Shown: positions 41,855-51,169, counted from the first letter of the stretch. The stretch: DNA of 64,000 nucleotides from Pseudomonas sp. Irchel 3H7 (GCF_900187605.1 NZ_FYEA01000018.1:19081-83080), one strand, 5' to 3'. A program made the numbers and translations. The notes: generated from the sequence alone by a model not told the origin.

Positions 41855-43693
41855 ATGAGTCACGCGCCAAGCGACACGATTACCTGGGGCATGATGCTCC
41901 GCAAATTGCCGATGATCGCCAAGGCCATCCCACGGGTGGTCAAAGGCATGAAGGTGGCCAACGTCACGGATCCGACCCAAAGCTGTGGCCTTGGCTGGAC
42001 GTTCGAGCAAGCGACGCTGCGCAACCCCGAGGGGCCGGCGTTATTGCAGGGCGATGTGCGGCTGAGCTATGCGCAGGTCAACCAGTGGGCCAACCGCATC
42101 GCTCACTATCTGAACGGGCAAGGCATCGGCAAGGGCGACGTGGTCGCGGTGTTCATCGAAAACCGCCCGGAACTGCTGGTAACCATTCTGGCGCTGGCCA
42201 AGGTCGGTGCGGTCAGCGCGCTGCTCAATACCTCACAGACTCGCGACACACTGATCCACAGTGTGAATCTGGTGGCACCGGTGGCGATTGTCGTTGGCGA
42301 TGAACTGGTTCCAGCTTATGCGGCCATTCGCGATCAAGTGACGATCGCCGCGCCTCGTACCTGGTTCGTGGCAGATCAAGACACTTACAGCCATCCGGGC
42401 ATTGCGCCCGAGGGCTACGTCAATCTGATCAGCGCCAGTGCCGATGCCTCCAGCGAGAATCCACCGAGCAGCCAGCAGATCTTCTTTGACGACCCGTGTT
42501 TCTACATTTACACCTCGGGCACGACCGGCCTGCCCAAGGCTGGGGTGTTCAAGCATGGGCGCTGGATGCGCAGCTCCGCCAGTTTCGGCATGATCGCCCT
42601 CAACATGGGCCCCGACGACGTCGTCTATTGCACCTTGCCGCTGTACCACGCCACCGGTCTCTGCGTGTGCTGGGGCTCGGCGGTCAATGGCGCCTCGGGT
42701 TTCGCGATCCGCCGCAAGTTCAGCGCCAGTCAGTTCTGGAACGACGTACGCCGCTACCGCGCGACCACCATTGGCTATGTCGGCGAATTGTGCCGTTATC
42801 TGGTCGATCAACCGGCCAGCGCCGATGACAGTCGTCACGATGTGCGCAAGATGATCGGCAACGGCTTGCGCCCGGGTGCCTGGGCTGAGTTCAAAACGCG
42901 TTTCGGCGTCGAGCACATCTGTGAGCTGTACGCGGCGAGCGACGGCAACATCGGGTTCACCAACATTCTCAACTTCGACAACACCATCGGTTTCTCGCTG
43001 ATGGCCTGGGAGTTGGTCGCCTACGACCATGAAAGCGGCGAGCCGCTGCGCAGCGCCGACGGTTTCATGCGCAAGGTTGGCAAGGGCGAGCAGGGCTTGC
43101 TGCTGGCGCGGATCGACGAAAAGGCGCCGCTGGACGGTTACACCGATCCGCAAAAAACCGCCAAGGTTGTCCTTCACGACGTGTTTAGCAAAGGCGATCG
43201 GTTTTTCAACACTGGCGATTTGTTGCGCAACATCGGTTTCGGCCACGCACAATTTGTTGATCGGCTCGGTGATACCTACCGCTGGAAGGGCGAAAACGTT
43301 TCGACCACCGAAGTCGAAAACCTTCTGCTGCAACACCCGCAGATTTCCGAGGCGGTGGCCTATGGCGTGGAGATCCGCAACACCAACGGCCGCGCCGGCA
43401 TGGCGGCGATCACGCCGGCGGAATCCCTCGCGACGCTGGATTTCGCTGAGTTGCTGACCTTTGCCCGGGAGCGCATGCCGGCCTACGCCGTACCGTTGTT
43501 TCTGCGAGTGAAGGTAAAAATGGAAACCACCGGCACGTTCAAATACCAGAAAACCCGATTGAAAAATGAAGGCTTCGACCCCGGCCAGGCGGGCGATGAC
43601 CCGATTTACGCTTGGCTGCCTGGCACGCAGACTTATATTCGAGTTACCCATGAGGTGTTGGCGGAAATCCATCAGGGCAAGCATCGTTATTGA
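41855..43693 (+). CDS. Long-chain acyl-CoA synthetase (FATP-like)
   Basis: 612 residues from the ATG at 41855, after GGGGAGC. The AMP-binding signature YTSGTTGLPKAG is present, followed by LPLYHATGLCVCWGSAV, the YAASDGNIGFTNI adenylate region, the FFNTGDLLRNIGFGHAQFVDRLGDTYRWKGENVST hinge block and KYQKTRL with the C-terminal lysine. The pattern is that of very-long/long-chain acyl-CoA synthetases related to eukaryotic FATP rather than FadD1. It activates fatty acids for beta-oxidation or membrane use. Monocistronic by context. Confidence 0.9.
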   Translation: MSHAPSDTITWGMMLRKLPMIAKAIPRVVKGMKVANVTDPTQSCGLGWTFEQATLRNPEGPALLQGDVRLSYAQVNQWANRIAHYLNGQGIGKGDVVAVFIENRPELLVTILALAKVGAVSALLNTSQTRDTLIHSVNLVAPVAIVVGDELVPAYAAIRDQVTIAAPRTWFVADQDTYSHPGIAPEGYVNLISASADASSENPPSSQQIFFDDPCFYIYTSGTTGLPKAGVFKHGRWMRSSASFGMIALNMGPDDVVYCTLPLYHATGLCVCWGSAVNGASGFAIRRKFSASQFWNDVRRYRATTIGYVGELCRYLVDQPASADDSRHDVRKMIGNGLRPGAWAEFKTRFGVEHICELYAASDGNIGFTNILNFDNTIGFSLMAWELVAYDHESGEPLRSADGFMRKVGKGEQGLLLARIDEKAPLDGYTDPQKTAKVVLHDVFSKGDRFFNTGDLLRNIGFGHAQFVDRLGDTYRWKGENVSTTEVENLLLQHPQISEAVAYGVEIRNTNGRAGMAAITPAESLATLDFAELLTFARERMPAYAVPLFLRVKVKMETTGTFKYQKTRLKNEGFDPGQAGDDPIYAWLPGTQTYIRVTHEVLAEIHQGKHRY

Positions 43694-43789
43694 ATCTGGC
43701 TATGGCGCGACTTGAGAAAAAGGGGGTGACAGCCAGCGCCTCGCTCGGGAAACTGTCGACTTTCCGATAGACCGAAAGTGGAGTTGCCC

Positions 43790-44308
43790 ATGTCCGACCA
43801 AAGCCGCCAGATGACCCCTGAAGAAGCTGCCGAATTCACCGAGCAGGTTTTCAACAGGGCGCGCGACGGTGATGCCGAGATGCTTGATCGCCTGGTCACG
43901 GCCGGTTTGCCGGTGAACCTGAAGAACAGCAAGGGCGACACGTTGTTGATGTTGGCCAGCTATTACGGCCATGTCGATGCAGTGCAAGTGCTGCTTAAAC
44001 ACAAGGCCGATCCGGAAATGCGCAATGGCAACGGCCAGAGCCCGATTGCCGGTGCGGCGTTCAAGGGCGATCTGGCGGTGGTCAAGGCGTTGGTCGAGGC
44101 GGGCGCCGAGATCGAAGGCTCGTCGTTTGATGGTCGTACGGCGCTGATGATGGCGGCGATGTTCAATCGTGTGGAAATTGTTGATTACCTGATCAGCAAA
44201 GGCGCAAATCCGCAAGCCAAGGATGCCAATGGCGTCACGGCGCTGGATGCGGCCCGCACGATGGGCGCGGTTGATACCACCGCGCAGCTGGAAAAATTGC
44301 TGGGTTGA
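43790..44308 (+). CDS. Ankyrin-repeat protein
   Basis: 172 residues from the ATG at 43790. At least four ankyrin repeats are visible (KGDTLLMLASYYGHVDAVQVLL, NGQSPIAGAAFKGDLAVVKALV, DGRTALMMAAMFNRVEIVDYLI, NGVTALDAAR). No signal peptide is seen, so it is probably cytoplasmic. Pseudomonas AnkB is linked to catalase KatB, but no catalase gene lies here. The binding partner is unknown. Confidence 0.88.
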   Translation: MSDQSRQMTPEEAAEFTEQVFNRARDGDAEMLDRLVTAGLPVNLKNSKGDTLLMLASYYGHVDAVQVLLKHKADPEMRNGNGQSPIAGAAFKGDLAVVKALVEAGAEIEGSSFDGRTALMMAAMFNRVEIVDYLISKGANPQAKDANGVTALDAARTMGAVDTTAQLEKLLG

Positions 44309-44311
44309 TTA

Positions 44312-44417
44312 GATCAAAAGATCGCAACCTGCGGCAGCTCCTACGATGATGCGTTCGCCGTCTGTTTCGCGGACGATGCTGAGTCGGTAGGGAACTGCCG
44401 AAGGCTGCGATCTTTTG
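44312..44417. repeat. REP doublet, family A, degenerate
   Basis: AGATCAAAAGATCGCAACCTGCGGCAGCTCC on the left and GGGAACTGCCGAAGGCTGCG on the right, with a longer spacer than usual and mismatched arms. It probably represents a decaying pair. Confidence 0.7.
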
Positions 44418-44472
44418 CTTTGTGCGCTATCCTCCGCGCCCTCAAATTTCACCTTCCACAGGATCCGCCCTC

Positions 44473-45003
44473 ATGAAAGCCGCACTCGTCGAACTCATCA
44501 GCAAAATCAGCTCCGGCTGCATGGGCGAGGACGAGATCCTGAAAGTGGCCGATGAAGCCGCGCAAGCCTACGCCGATGCCGGTGCTTTTCTGACCGCCAA
44601 CCCGGACATCAACTATGACGACACCTTCCCGATCCCGTTGGGTGAGTGGGTCGTCGTCGGCAGCCTGCCGGAAACCGTGCTGTTCCAGGCTGACACCTAC
44701 GTTGACCTGTTCGCGCAGATCGTCGCCTCGTTCGGTCCGGGTGTGGATTTCAACCTCAAGCCCAAGCAACTGGCCAAGACCGAAGCGCTGGTCGCACTCA
44801 ACCGCATCCAGGTGCAGATGAGCAGCATGAACAAGGAAAACGGCGGCTACATGCTGATGAACTTCAGCCAGTTGCTCGACGACGAACTGCAAATGGTGCT
44901 GGTCTTCGGCAACGACGTGCCACGGGTGCTAGAACTGTGCGCCGAAGTCGGCATCGCCGCCGCGCCATCGCTCGAAGCGTTGAAGATCGCCGTTCACGTC
45001 TGA
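44473..45003 (+). CDS. Conserved-looking cytosolic protein, unknown function
   Basis: 176 residues from the ATG at 44473. It opens with a helical segment (MKAALVELISKISSGCMGEDEILKVADEAAQAYADAG), then FPIPLGEWVVVGSLPETVLFQADTY and two further mixed alpha/beta blocks. There are no membrane segment, signal or metal motif. Good codon bias and clean start support it as real. I do not recognise the family. Confidence 0.7.
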   Translation: MKAALVELISKISSGCMGEDEILKVADEAAQAYADAGAFLTANPDINYDDTFPIPLGEWVVVGSLPETVLFQADTYVDLFAQIVASFGPGVDFNLKPKQLAKTEALVALNRIQVQMSSMNKENGGYMLMNFSQLLDDELQMVLVFGNDVPRVLELCAEVGIAAAPSLEALKIAVHV

Positions 45004-45074
45004 GTGCAATAAAAAGGAACCCTGCGCGCGACCGTCTATCCTAAAAGTGCATGCCACTATTCTGGAGCGACACC

Positions 45075-45266
45075 ATGGGTTCCACGTTCAACGGTCTGAT
45101 TGGCCTGATCATCCTTGCCCTCGACATCTGGGCCATCATCAACGTGTTGAAAAGCGGCGCGACCACCGGGATGAAAATCGTCTGGGTGCTGCTGATCATC
45201 CTCCTGCCAGTGCTGGGCCTGATCATCTGGGCAATCGCCGGACCACGCGGCAACGTGCGGATCTAG
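45075..45266 (+). CDS. PLDc_N-type small membrane protein
   Basis: 63 residues from the ATG at 45075, with CTGGAG upstream. Two membrane helices (FNGLIGLIILALDIWAIINVL and MKIVWVLLIILLPVLGLIIWAI) and the end GPRG match the phospholipase D-nuclease N-terminal (PLDc_N) domain, here as a stand-alone protein. Such proteins are common and of unknown role at the inner membrane. Confidence 0.85.
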   Translation: MGSTFNGLIGLIILALDIWAIINVLKSGATTGMKIVWVLLIILLPVLGLIIWAIAGPRGNVRI

Positions 45267-45293
45267 CCACAAACTTCGTGAGCATCCCAAAAC

Positions 45294-45381
45294 CTGTGGG
45301 AGCTGGCTTGCCAGCGATAGGATCACTGCGGTGTCACTGATGAACCGAGTTGACCCTATCGCTGGCAAGCCAGCTCCCACA
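45294..45381. repeat. REP doublet, family C
   Basis: TGTGGGAGCTGGCTTGCCAG and its inverted partner between the PLDc_N gene and speE, both on the plus strand. Confidence 0.85.
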
Positions 45382-45503
45382 AGGATTGTGGTGGGCCGAT
45401 GAAGTGAGGTTCGACCTGTCATCTTCGGCAACGTAGAATGCGCGCCTTTCCCGGGCAATCGTCCCCACGATTGACGCCCGCGCATTCATCGGAGCACTTG
45501 ACC

Positions 45504-46379
45504 ATGACCGTTACCCAAACCAGCGAGTACCTGGAAACCCTCTACGAAGGCTACGGCCAGCGTTTTCGCATGGAAAAACTGCTGCACGAAGTGCGCACCG
45601 AACACCAGCACCTGGTGATTTTCCAGAACCCGCGCATGGGCCGTGTCATGGCACTGGACGGCGTGATTCAGACCACCGAAGCCGACGAATTCATCTACCA
45701 CGAAATGCTCACTCACGTGCCGATCCTCGCCCACGGTAGCGCCAAGCGTGTGCTGATCATCGGCGGCGGTGACGGCGGTATGCTGCGCGAAGTGACCAAG
45801 CACGCCGGTGTCGAGCACATCACCATGGTCGAGATCGACGGCACCGTGGTCGACATGTGCAAAGAGTTCCTGCCGAACCACTCCAGCGGCGCCTACGACG
45901 ATCCACGTCTGAACCTGGTGATCGACGACGGCATGCGTTTCGTCGCCACCACCACGGAAAAATTCGACGTGATCATCTCCGACTCCACCGATCCGATCGG
46001 CCCGGGTGAAGTGCTGTTCTCGGAAAACTTCTATCAGGCCTGCCATCGCTGCCTGAACGAGGGCGGCATCCTCGTGACCCAGAACGGCACGCCGTTCATG
46101 CAGATCGACGAAGTGAAAACCACCGCCGGTCGCCTGAACAGCTTGTTCCCGGACTGGCACTTCTACCAGGCGGCCGTACCGACCTACATCGGTGGCTCGA
46201 TGACTTTCGCCTGGGGCTCGACCAACCCGGCTTACCGCAAGCTGAGCCGTGAAACCCTGCAACAGCGCTTCATTGGCAGCGGTATCGTCACCCGCTACTA
46301 CAACCCGGAAATCCACATCGGCGCGTTCGCCTTGCCGCAGTACGTGCTGCAGGCGATCAACAAGCCAAGCAACGACTGA
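45504..46379 (+). CDS. speE: Spermidine synthase (polyamine aminopropyltransferase)
   Basis: 291 residues from the ATG at 45504. Family motifs: LDGVIQTTEADEFIYHEML, the nucleotide-binding IIGGGDGGMLREV, and ISDSTDPIGPGEVLFSENFY with the catalytic aspartate. It transfers an aminopropyl group from decarboxylated SAM to putrescine. The methylthioadenosine by-product feeds the mtn salvage genes 5 kb away. Complete; a REP doublet follows. Confidence 0.95.
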   Translation: MTVTQTSEYLETLYEGYGQRFRMEKLLHEVRTEHQHLVIFQNPRMGRVMALDGVIQTTEADEFIYHEMLTHVPILAHGSAKRVLIIGGGDGGMLREVTKHAGVEHITMVEIDGTVVDMCKEFLPNHSSGAYDDPRLNLVIDDGMRFVATTTEKFDVIISDSTDPIGPGEVLFSENFYQACHRCLNEGGILVTQNGTPFMQIDEVKTTAGRLNSLFPDWHFYQAAVPTYIGGSMTFAWGSTNPAYRKLSRETLQQRFIGSGIVTRYYNPEIHIGAFALPQYVLQAINKPSND

Positions 46380-46397
46380 ATAATCGCTGCAAGTCTT

Positions 46398-46487
46398 TGT
46401 AGGAGTGAGCCTGCTCGCGATTACGGTTTGTCTACCAACATCAGCGTTGGATGAGAAATCGCTATCGCGAGCAGGCTCACTCCTATA
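46398..46487. repeat. REP doublet, family B
   Basis: TGTAGGAGTGAGCCTGCTCG and its inverted partner directly after speE. Confidence 0.85.
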
Positions 46488-46599
46488 GTAAATGTCGTTT
46501 TTTTCATCTTTGTCCGCTGTAATCCTTTTGAACCAACTTTCGGCGCATACAGTCGAGATAGGTGTAAGCCCATTTGCGGGTTTGATCGAGGAGGCACCG

Positions 46600-46833
46600 A
46601 TGCAAAAGTGGAAAGTCACTTTCGTGGACGATCATGGTGAAATTGTCGATGAGGTGTTCGAGCGCGCGGAATGCCCCAGTGACGATGAGGCCGCTCGATT
46701 GATCAAGGCACGGCTTCTGCCCGTCGCCGCCGAACTGGACCTGAACGATCTGGAAGGGCGTACCGCCGATGCTGGCGTGAAAAGTCTGAAAACCCAGAAC
46801 AGCATTGAAATCCGCAGCATCACTCCCATCTGA
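46600..46833 (+). CDS. Small acidic protein, unknown function
   Basis: 77 residues from the ATG at 46600, which has the strong site GAGGAGG. It opens with a beta-hairpin-like WKVTFVDDHGEIVDEVFE, then a helical segment DDEAARLIKARLLPVAAELD. No signal or membrane segment. The frame upstream of the start lacks support. The codon use and ribosome binding site argue for a real gene; I do not recognise it. Confidence 0.65.
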   Translation: MQKWKVTFVDDHGEIVDEVFERAECPSDDEAARLIKARLLPVAAELDLNDLEGRTADAGVKSLKTQNSIEIRSITPI

Positions 46834-47042
46834 CATTCTTCCTGTCACCTTTCACACCAGGCCTTGGCAGCAGCTCTAACTTGGGGCTACTCTGCAAGCG
46901 AGATCAGCGAACGGATCGCTAAGGTCTGGTCTTGTCAGCTACATGCTTGTTCCCGCGTGCAACCACGTTGCCGTAGTACTTTGGCCAAAGGCCCGGGGCG
47001 GGAATACGGAAAGTCTATCCATCTATGCGAGGGGGACGATTC

Positions 47043-47390
47043 ATGAGCACAGCCTATCAAGAAGACATCAGCAGCAATGTTCTGCGCCGCATGAAAGAAG
47101 GCGGTTTCGATTTTTCCCGATTCCATCCCATCGAGTTCTACGCCATTTTCCCGGACGAGGAGCGGGCGCGCAGGGCGGCAGGCAAATTTCGCGGTGAATC
47201 CATCAATGCCCAGGTCAGCGTGCGTGATGACGGTGCGTGGGCGCTGGAATTAAGCAAAGTGATGTATGCGACGTATGACGATATTGGCGACTTCGAGCAG
47301 GGATTCTCTGCCGTGGTTGAACCTCTGGGCGGCATTATCGAAGGCTGGGGTGTGAAACAGGAGGTGCGCAACCGCCACCGTTTGAACTGA
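47043..47390 (+). CDS. RraB-domain protein (RNase E inhibitor-like)
   Basis: 115 residues from the ATG at 47043. It matches the RraB/DUF1260 pattern: VLRRMKEGGFDFSRFHPIEFYAIFPDEERARRAAGKF, then WALELSKVMYATYDDIGDFEQ and EPLGGIIEGWGVK. RraB binds RNase E and alters its cleavage choice; many single-domain relatives exist whose role is unproven. It is followed by a hairpin terminator. Confidence 0.8.
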   Translation: MSTAYQEDISSNVLRRMKEGGFDFSRFHPIEFYAIFPDEERARRAAGKFRGESINAQVSVRDDGAWALELSKVMYATYDDIGDFEQGFSAVVEPLGGIIEGWGVKQEVRNRHRLN

Positions 47391-47410
47391 TCTCTGGTTT
47401 CATTTGTTGA

Positions 47411-47438
47411 ACAACGGCTGACCTTCGGGTTGGCCGTT
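47411..47438 (+). terminator. Hairpin terminator of the RraB-like gene
   Basis: CAACGGCTGACC-TTCG-GGTTGGCCGTTG, a stable UUCG-capped hairpin about 20 bp past the stop, followed by TCATTTC. Confidence 0.7.
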
Positions 47439-47499
47439 GTCATTTCCGGCGTAAGCGAAATGCTCTGGCAAAACCCTGAAACAAGAAACCGAGGCAAAA

Positions 47500-47527
47500 A
47501 AAAGCCACCGGAGAGGGTGGCTAAAAG
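47500..47527 (-). terminator. Orphan minus-strand terminator
   Basis: On the minus strand, TAGCCACC-CTCTCC-GGTGGCTTTTTTTT. No coding gene reads into it, so it may end an unannotated small RNA arising within 47530-47700. Confidence 0.65.
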
Positions 47528-47877
47528 GGAAGACCGATAAGGAGAGGAAACCGGTCAGGGTTACAGCGGGGCGGGCTGCCGAGGCAAGCCCAATCAGTTG
47601 AGCTGGGCGCTTCGTGACGTTGTAGTCGGCGAAGTTTTGCAGCGAATGCGCGGATTATCCGCAGGCAGCGCCGGGCAGTGAAATCAACTCTGACTATGCT
47701 GGTGATAGGCGATGCAGTGCGTCGCAATGAAGCGGGGGCAATCCGGTTGGGGCAATTGCCGCACAGGAATGGTGCGGTGCCTGCGGCGTGTATTTCCAAC
47801 CGATTGAAATCAAAGCGTTTATGCCGATGGCACGGGCCTTGCGAAGGCCTGTATGTCCGGGTGACAAGGAGTACGGC

Positions 47878-49287
47878 ATGATCCGCACCTATTTTGATGA
47901 GATGTACGATGCCGGCGGCCAGGTTCGCCCGCATTATCGGGAGTTCGCCCGCTGGCTGGCCGATACGCCAGACGAACTGCTGGCCCAGCGGCGACGCGAG
48001 GCCGATCTGCTGTTCCATCGCGCCGGCATCACCTTCACGCTCTATGGCGACGAGCAGGGCACTGAGCGCCTGATTCCTTTCGACACCATCCCGCGCAGCA
48101 TCCCTGCCAGTGAGTGGCGGATCGTCGAGCGCGGCTGCATCCAGCGGGTCAAGGCGTTGAACATGTTCCTCGCCGACCTCTATCACGAGCAGCGCATTAT
48201 CAAGGCCGGGATCATTCCCGCCGAACAGGTGCTGGCCAACGAGCAATACCAGTTGGCGATGCAAGGCCTGGATCTGCACCGCGATATCTATTCGCACATC
48301 TCCGGCGTCGATCTGGTGCGCGACGGCGACGGCACCTATTACGTGCTCGAAGACAACCTGCGTACGCCGAGCGGCGTCAGCTACATGCTCGAAGACCGCA
48401 AGATGATGATGCGCCTGTTCCCGGAGCTGTTCGCCGCCCAGCGCATCGCACCGATCGATCATTACCCGAACCTGTTGCTCGACACCCTTAAAAGCTCCAG
48501 CCCGATTGATGACCCAAGCGTGGTGGTGCTGACGCCGGGGCGCTTCAACAGCGCGTTCTTCGAGCACGCGTTTCTCGCGCGGGAAATGGGCGTTGAACTG
48601 GTCGAGGGTGCGGACCTGTTTGTGCGTGACGACAAGGTCTTCATGCGCACCACCGACGGCCCGAAAGCGGTGGACGTGATTTATCGCCGCCTCGACGACG
48701 CGTTCCTCGATCCGCTGGCGTTCAATCCCGACTCGATGCTCGGCGTGCCGGGGCTGCTGTCGTCCTATCGCTCTGGCAACGTGGTGCTGGCCAACGCCAT
48801 CGGCACCGGTGTGGCGGACGACAAATCGGTATACCCGTTTGTCACCGACATGATCCGTTTCTACCTCGATGAAGAGCCGATCCTGAAGAACGTGCCGACT
48901 TGGCAGTGTCGCAACCCGTCTGAACTTTCCCATGTGCTGGCCAATCTTCCAGATCTGGTGGTCAAGGAAACTCAGGGGTCCGGCGGGTACGGGATGTTGG
49001 TGGGGCCGGCATCGACGAAAGCGGAAATCGATGCCTTCCGCGAACGCATCAAGGCCAAGCCCCATGCGTACATCGCGCAACCGACGCTGTCGCTGTCGAC
49101 CTGTCCGACCTTTGTCGAAAACGGCATTGCGCCGCGCCATATCGACTTGCGCCCGTTTGTCTTGTCCGGGCGCGAAACCCGCGTGGTGCCCGGTGGTTTG
49201 ACCCGTGTGGCACTGCGTGAAGGCTCCCTGGTGGTGAATTCCTCCCAGGGCGGCGGTACCAAGGACACCTGGGTGGTCGAGGATTGA
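47878..49287 (+). CDS. Circularly permuted ATP-grasp protein
   Basis: 469 residues from the ATG at 47878. It matches the DUF404/DUF407 (CP_ATPgrasp) pattern: FDEMYDAGGQVRPHYREF at the start, YYVLEDNLRTPSGVSYMLEDR in the centre, and VVKETQGSGGYGMLVGPA plus PRHIDLRPFVLSG with the basic and acidic residues of an ATP-grasp site. Such enzymes are predicted to form amide or peptide bonds. It is the first gene of a three-gene set with the alpha-E and transglutaminase proteins, 12 bp from the next gene. Confidence 0.9.
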   Translation: MIRTYFDEMYDAGGQVRPHYREFARWLADTPDELLAQRRREADLLFHRAGITFTLYGDEQGTERLIPFDTIPRSIPASEWRIVERGCIQRVKALNMFLADLYHEQRIIKAGIIPAEQVLANEQYQLAMQGLDLHRDIYSHISGVDLVRDGDGTYYVLEDNLRTPSGVSYMLEDRKMMMRLFPELFAAQRIAPIDHYPNLLLDTLKSSSPIDDPSVVVLTPGRFNSAFFEHAFLAREMGVELVEGADLFVRDDKVFMRTTDGPKAVDVIYRRLDDAFLDPLAFNPDSMLGVPGLLSSYRSGNVVLANAIGTGVADDKSVYPFVTDMIRFYLDEEPILKNVPTWQCRNPSELSHVLANLPDLVVKETQGSGGYGMLVGPASTKAEIDAFRERIKAKPHAYIAQPTLSLSTCPTFVENGIAPRHIDLRPFVLSGRETRVVPGGLTRVALREGSLVVNSSQGGGTKDTWVVED

Positions 49288-49299
49288 AGGAAGCTTGCC

Positions 49300-50250
49300 A
49301 TGTTAAGTAGAACTGCCTCGGATCTGTATTGGATGTCGCGTTACCTGGAGCGGGCGGAAAACCTCGCACGGATGCTCGACATCAGTTATTCGCTGTCGCT
49401 GATGCCGCAGGACGGTCGCGGTGATGGTCTGCACGAATTGGCCATGCCGCTGCTGATTACCGGCACCCTCGACGATTACCTGGAGCGTCACGGCGCGTTG
49501 CATGCCGAACGGCTGCTGCACTTCTTCGCCCTCGATGCGGCCAATCCGGCGAGCATCTACAGTTGCCTCGGTGCGGCGCGAGCCAGTGCACACGCGGTTC
49601 GCGGACGCATCACGGCGGACATGTGGGAGAACATCAATGCGACGTGGCTGGAGATTCGCGGAATCGCCGAACAGGGTCTCAGTCGCTATGGCATGAGCCG
49701 TTTCTGCGAGTGGATCAAGGAACGTTCGCACCTGTTCCGTGGTGCGTCGTACGGCACAATCATGCGCAACGATGCGTTTCGTTTTATTCGTCTCGGGACG
49801 TTTATCGAGCGTGCGGACAACACCTTGCGACTGCTCGATGCCCGTTACGAAATGGCTGGCGATCAGGCCGAAGCGGTCAGCGACGGCACGGCCCACGCCT
49901 ATTACCAGTGGAGTGCCTTGCTGCGTGCCTTGTCGTCATTCGAGGCCTACACCGAAATCTACCGCGATGCGCCGGGCGCCAGACATGTCGCCGAGTTGCT
50001 GCTGTTGCGTGCCGACGTACCGCGTTCACTGCGTGCCTGCACCGAAGAGATCGATCAGATCCTCGCGCAACTGCCCGGCGCCAATGGCCGTCCGGCTCAA
50101 CGTCTGGCGGCAGAGATGGATGCGCGCCTGCGCTACACCGGCATCAACGAAATTCTCGAGGAAGGCCTGCACGCCTGGCTGACCGAATTCATCCCGCTGG
50201 TGCGCCAGTTGGGTAACGCCATTCACAGTTCCTACCTGGAGGCTGCATGA
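49300..50250 (+). CDS. Alpha-E domain protein
   Basis: 316 residues, almost entirely helical. The opening MLSRTASDLYWMSRYLERAENLARMLD and the E-rich repeats (LGTFIERADNTLRLLDARYE, WSALLRALSSFEAYTEIY) define the DUF403/alpha-E family. It always occurs with permuted ATP-grasp and transglutaminase-like genes. The role is unknown, perhaps a scaffold or carrier for the predicted peptide ligase. The stop overlaps the next start (ATGA). Confidence 0.9.
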   Translation: MLSRTASDLYWMSRYLERAENLARMLDISYSLSLMPQDGRGDGLHELAMPLLITGTLDDYLERHGALHAERLLHFFALDAANPASIYSCLGAARASAHAVRGRITADMWENINATWLEIRGIAEQGLSRYGMSRFCEWIKERSHLFRGASYGTIMRNDAFRFIRLGTFIERADNTLRLLDARYEMAGDQAEAVSDGTAHAYYQWSALLRALSSFEAYTEIYRDAPGARHVAELLLLRADVPRSLRACTEEIDQILAQLPGANGRPAQRLAAEMDARLRYTGINEILEEGLHAWLTEFIPLVRQLGNAIHSSYLEAA

Positions 50251-51050
50251 GACTTTCCATTAGCCACGAAACCACCTATCACTACGAAGATCAGGTGCGG
50301 GCGAGCATCCAGTACCTGCGACTGACCCCCCACGACAGCGAGCGTCAGCACGTGTTGAGCTGGCAACTCGATCTGCCGCGCCCGGTGCGCGCGCAGCTCG
50401 ATCCGTTCGGCAATATTCTGCACGTGCTGACCATGGACGAGCCGCACGAAGCGATCATCATCGGCGCGCGCGGGCAGGTCGATATCGATGAGCTGCGCGA
50501 GGCGGAGCATGAGAGCCAGTCGGCGTTGCCGTTTCTGCGTTTTACCCGGTTGACCGAGGCGGACGAGGCCTTGCGCGCGTTTGCCGAAAAGTCCTGCAAG
50601 CAACGGCGCGATCGCACGGCGCTGATTGATTTGATGCACGGTTTGAATCAGCACATGACCTACACGCCCGGTTCGACCGAAGTAGACACCAGCGCGGCGG
50701 AAGCTTTCGCCGGGCGTGCCGGGGTTTGTCAGGATCACGCTCACGCATTTTTGGCCTGCGCGCGCAGTCTCGGGATTCCGTCGCGTTATGTGTCGGGGTA
50801 TCTGTACAGCGAGGATTGCGAGCATCTGGCCAGCCATGCCTGGGCGGAAGCATGGCTGGATGACGCCTGGTACAGCTTTGACGTGACCAATGAGCTGGCG
50901 CGGCCGGAACGGCATTTGAAGCTGGCGGTGGGCCTGGATTATCTGGATGCCTGCCCGGTGCGCGGCATGCGCCGTGGCGGTGGGTGTGAGCAGATGCATG
51001 CGAAGGTGTTCGTCTCGCCAACGCCGATCATCTCCGTCCAGCAACAGTAA
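50247..51050 (+). CDS. Transglutaminase-like cysteine peptidase
   Basis: 267 residues. The N-terminal bacterial transglutaminase-associated region begins MRLSISHETTYHYEDQVRAS. The catalytic triad is seen as Cys in GRAGVCQDHAHAFLACARSLGIPSRYVSGYL, His in ASHAWAEAWLDDAWYSFDVTN, and Asp in the same block. Such proteins hydrolyse or exchange peptide bonds. Coupled by overlap to the alpha-E gene. Confidence 0.92.
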   Translation: MRLSISHETTYHYEDQVRASIQYLRLTPHDSERQHVLSWQLDLPRPVRAQLDPFGNILHVLTMDEPHEAIIIGARGQVDIDELREAEHESQSALPFLRFTRLTEADEALRAFAEKSCKQRRDRTALIDLMHGLNQHMTYTPGSTEVDTSAAEAFAGRAGVCQDHAHAFLACARSLGIPSRYVSGYLYSEDCEHLASHAWAEAWLDDAWYSFDVTNELARPERHLKLAVGLDYLDACPVRGMRRGGGCEQMHAKVFVSPTPIISVQQQ

Positions 51051-51069
51051 CGGGCTCACACAAAACCCT

Positions 51070-51159
51070 TGTAGGAGTGAGCCTGCTCGCGATAGCGGTC
51101 TGACAGTTGAATTATCAGTGTCTGACACTCCGCTATCGCGAGCAGGCTCACTCCTACAA
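51070..51159. repeat. REP doublet, family B
   Basis: TGTAGGAGTGAGCCTGCTCG and inverted partner between the convergent transglutaminase and cytochrome c genes. Confidence 0.85.
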
Positions 51160-51169
51160 GGAAATGTGC

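Larger units (their letters stand above)
47391..47877. other. 487-bp gene-free region with two terminators
   Basis: Contains the plus-strand terminator of the RraB-like gene, then a clear minus-strand terminator (47500-47527) that follows no annotated minus-strand gene. The remaining part up to 47877 has no gene I can support and presumably includes the promoter of the ATP-grasp gene. Confidence 0.6.

Noticed and set aside
42233..43684. 483-codon minus-strand open frame opposite the acyl-CoA synthetase
   Set aside because: Shadow of a gene with intact AMP-binding signature; composition is antisense-like, rich in H, R, A and V with no recognisable domain.
47521..49140. 539-codon minus-strand open frame opposite the ATP-grasp gene
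   Set aside because: It is a high-GC antisense shadow; the plus-strand frame has clear family motifs, and this one has none.
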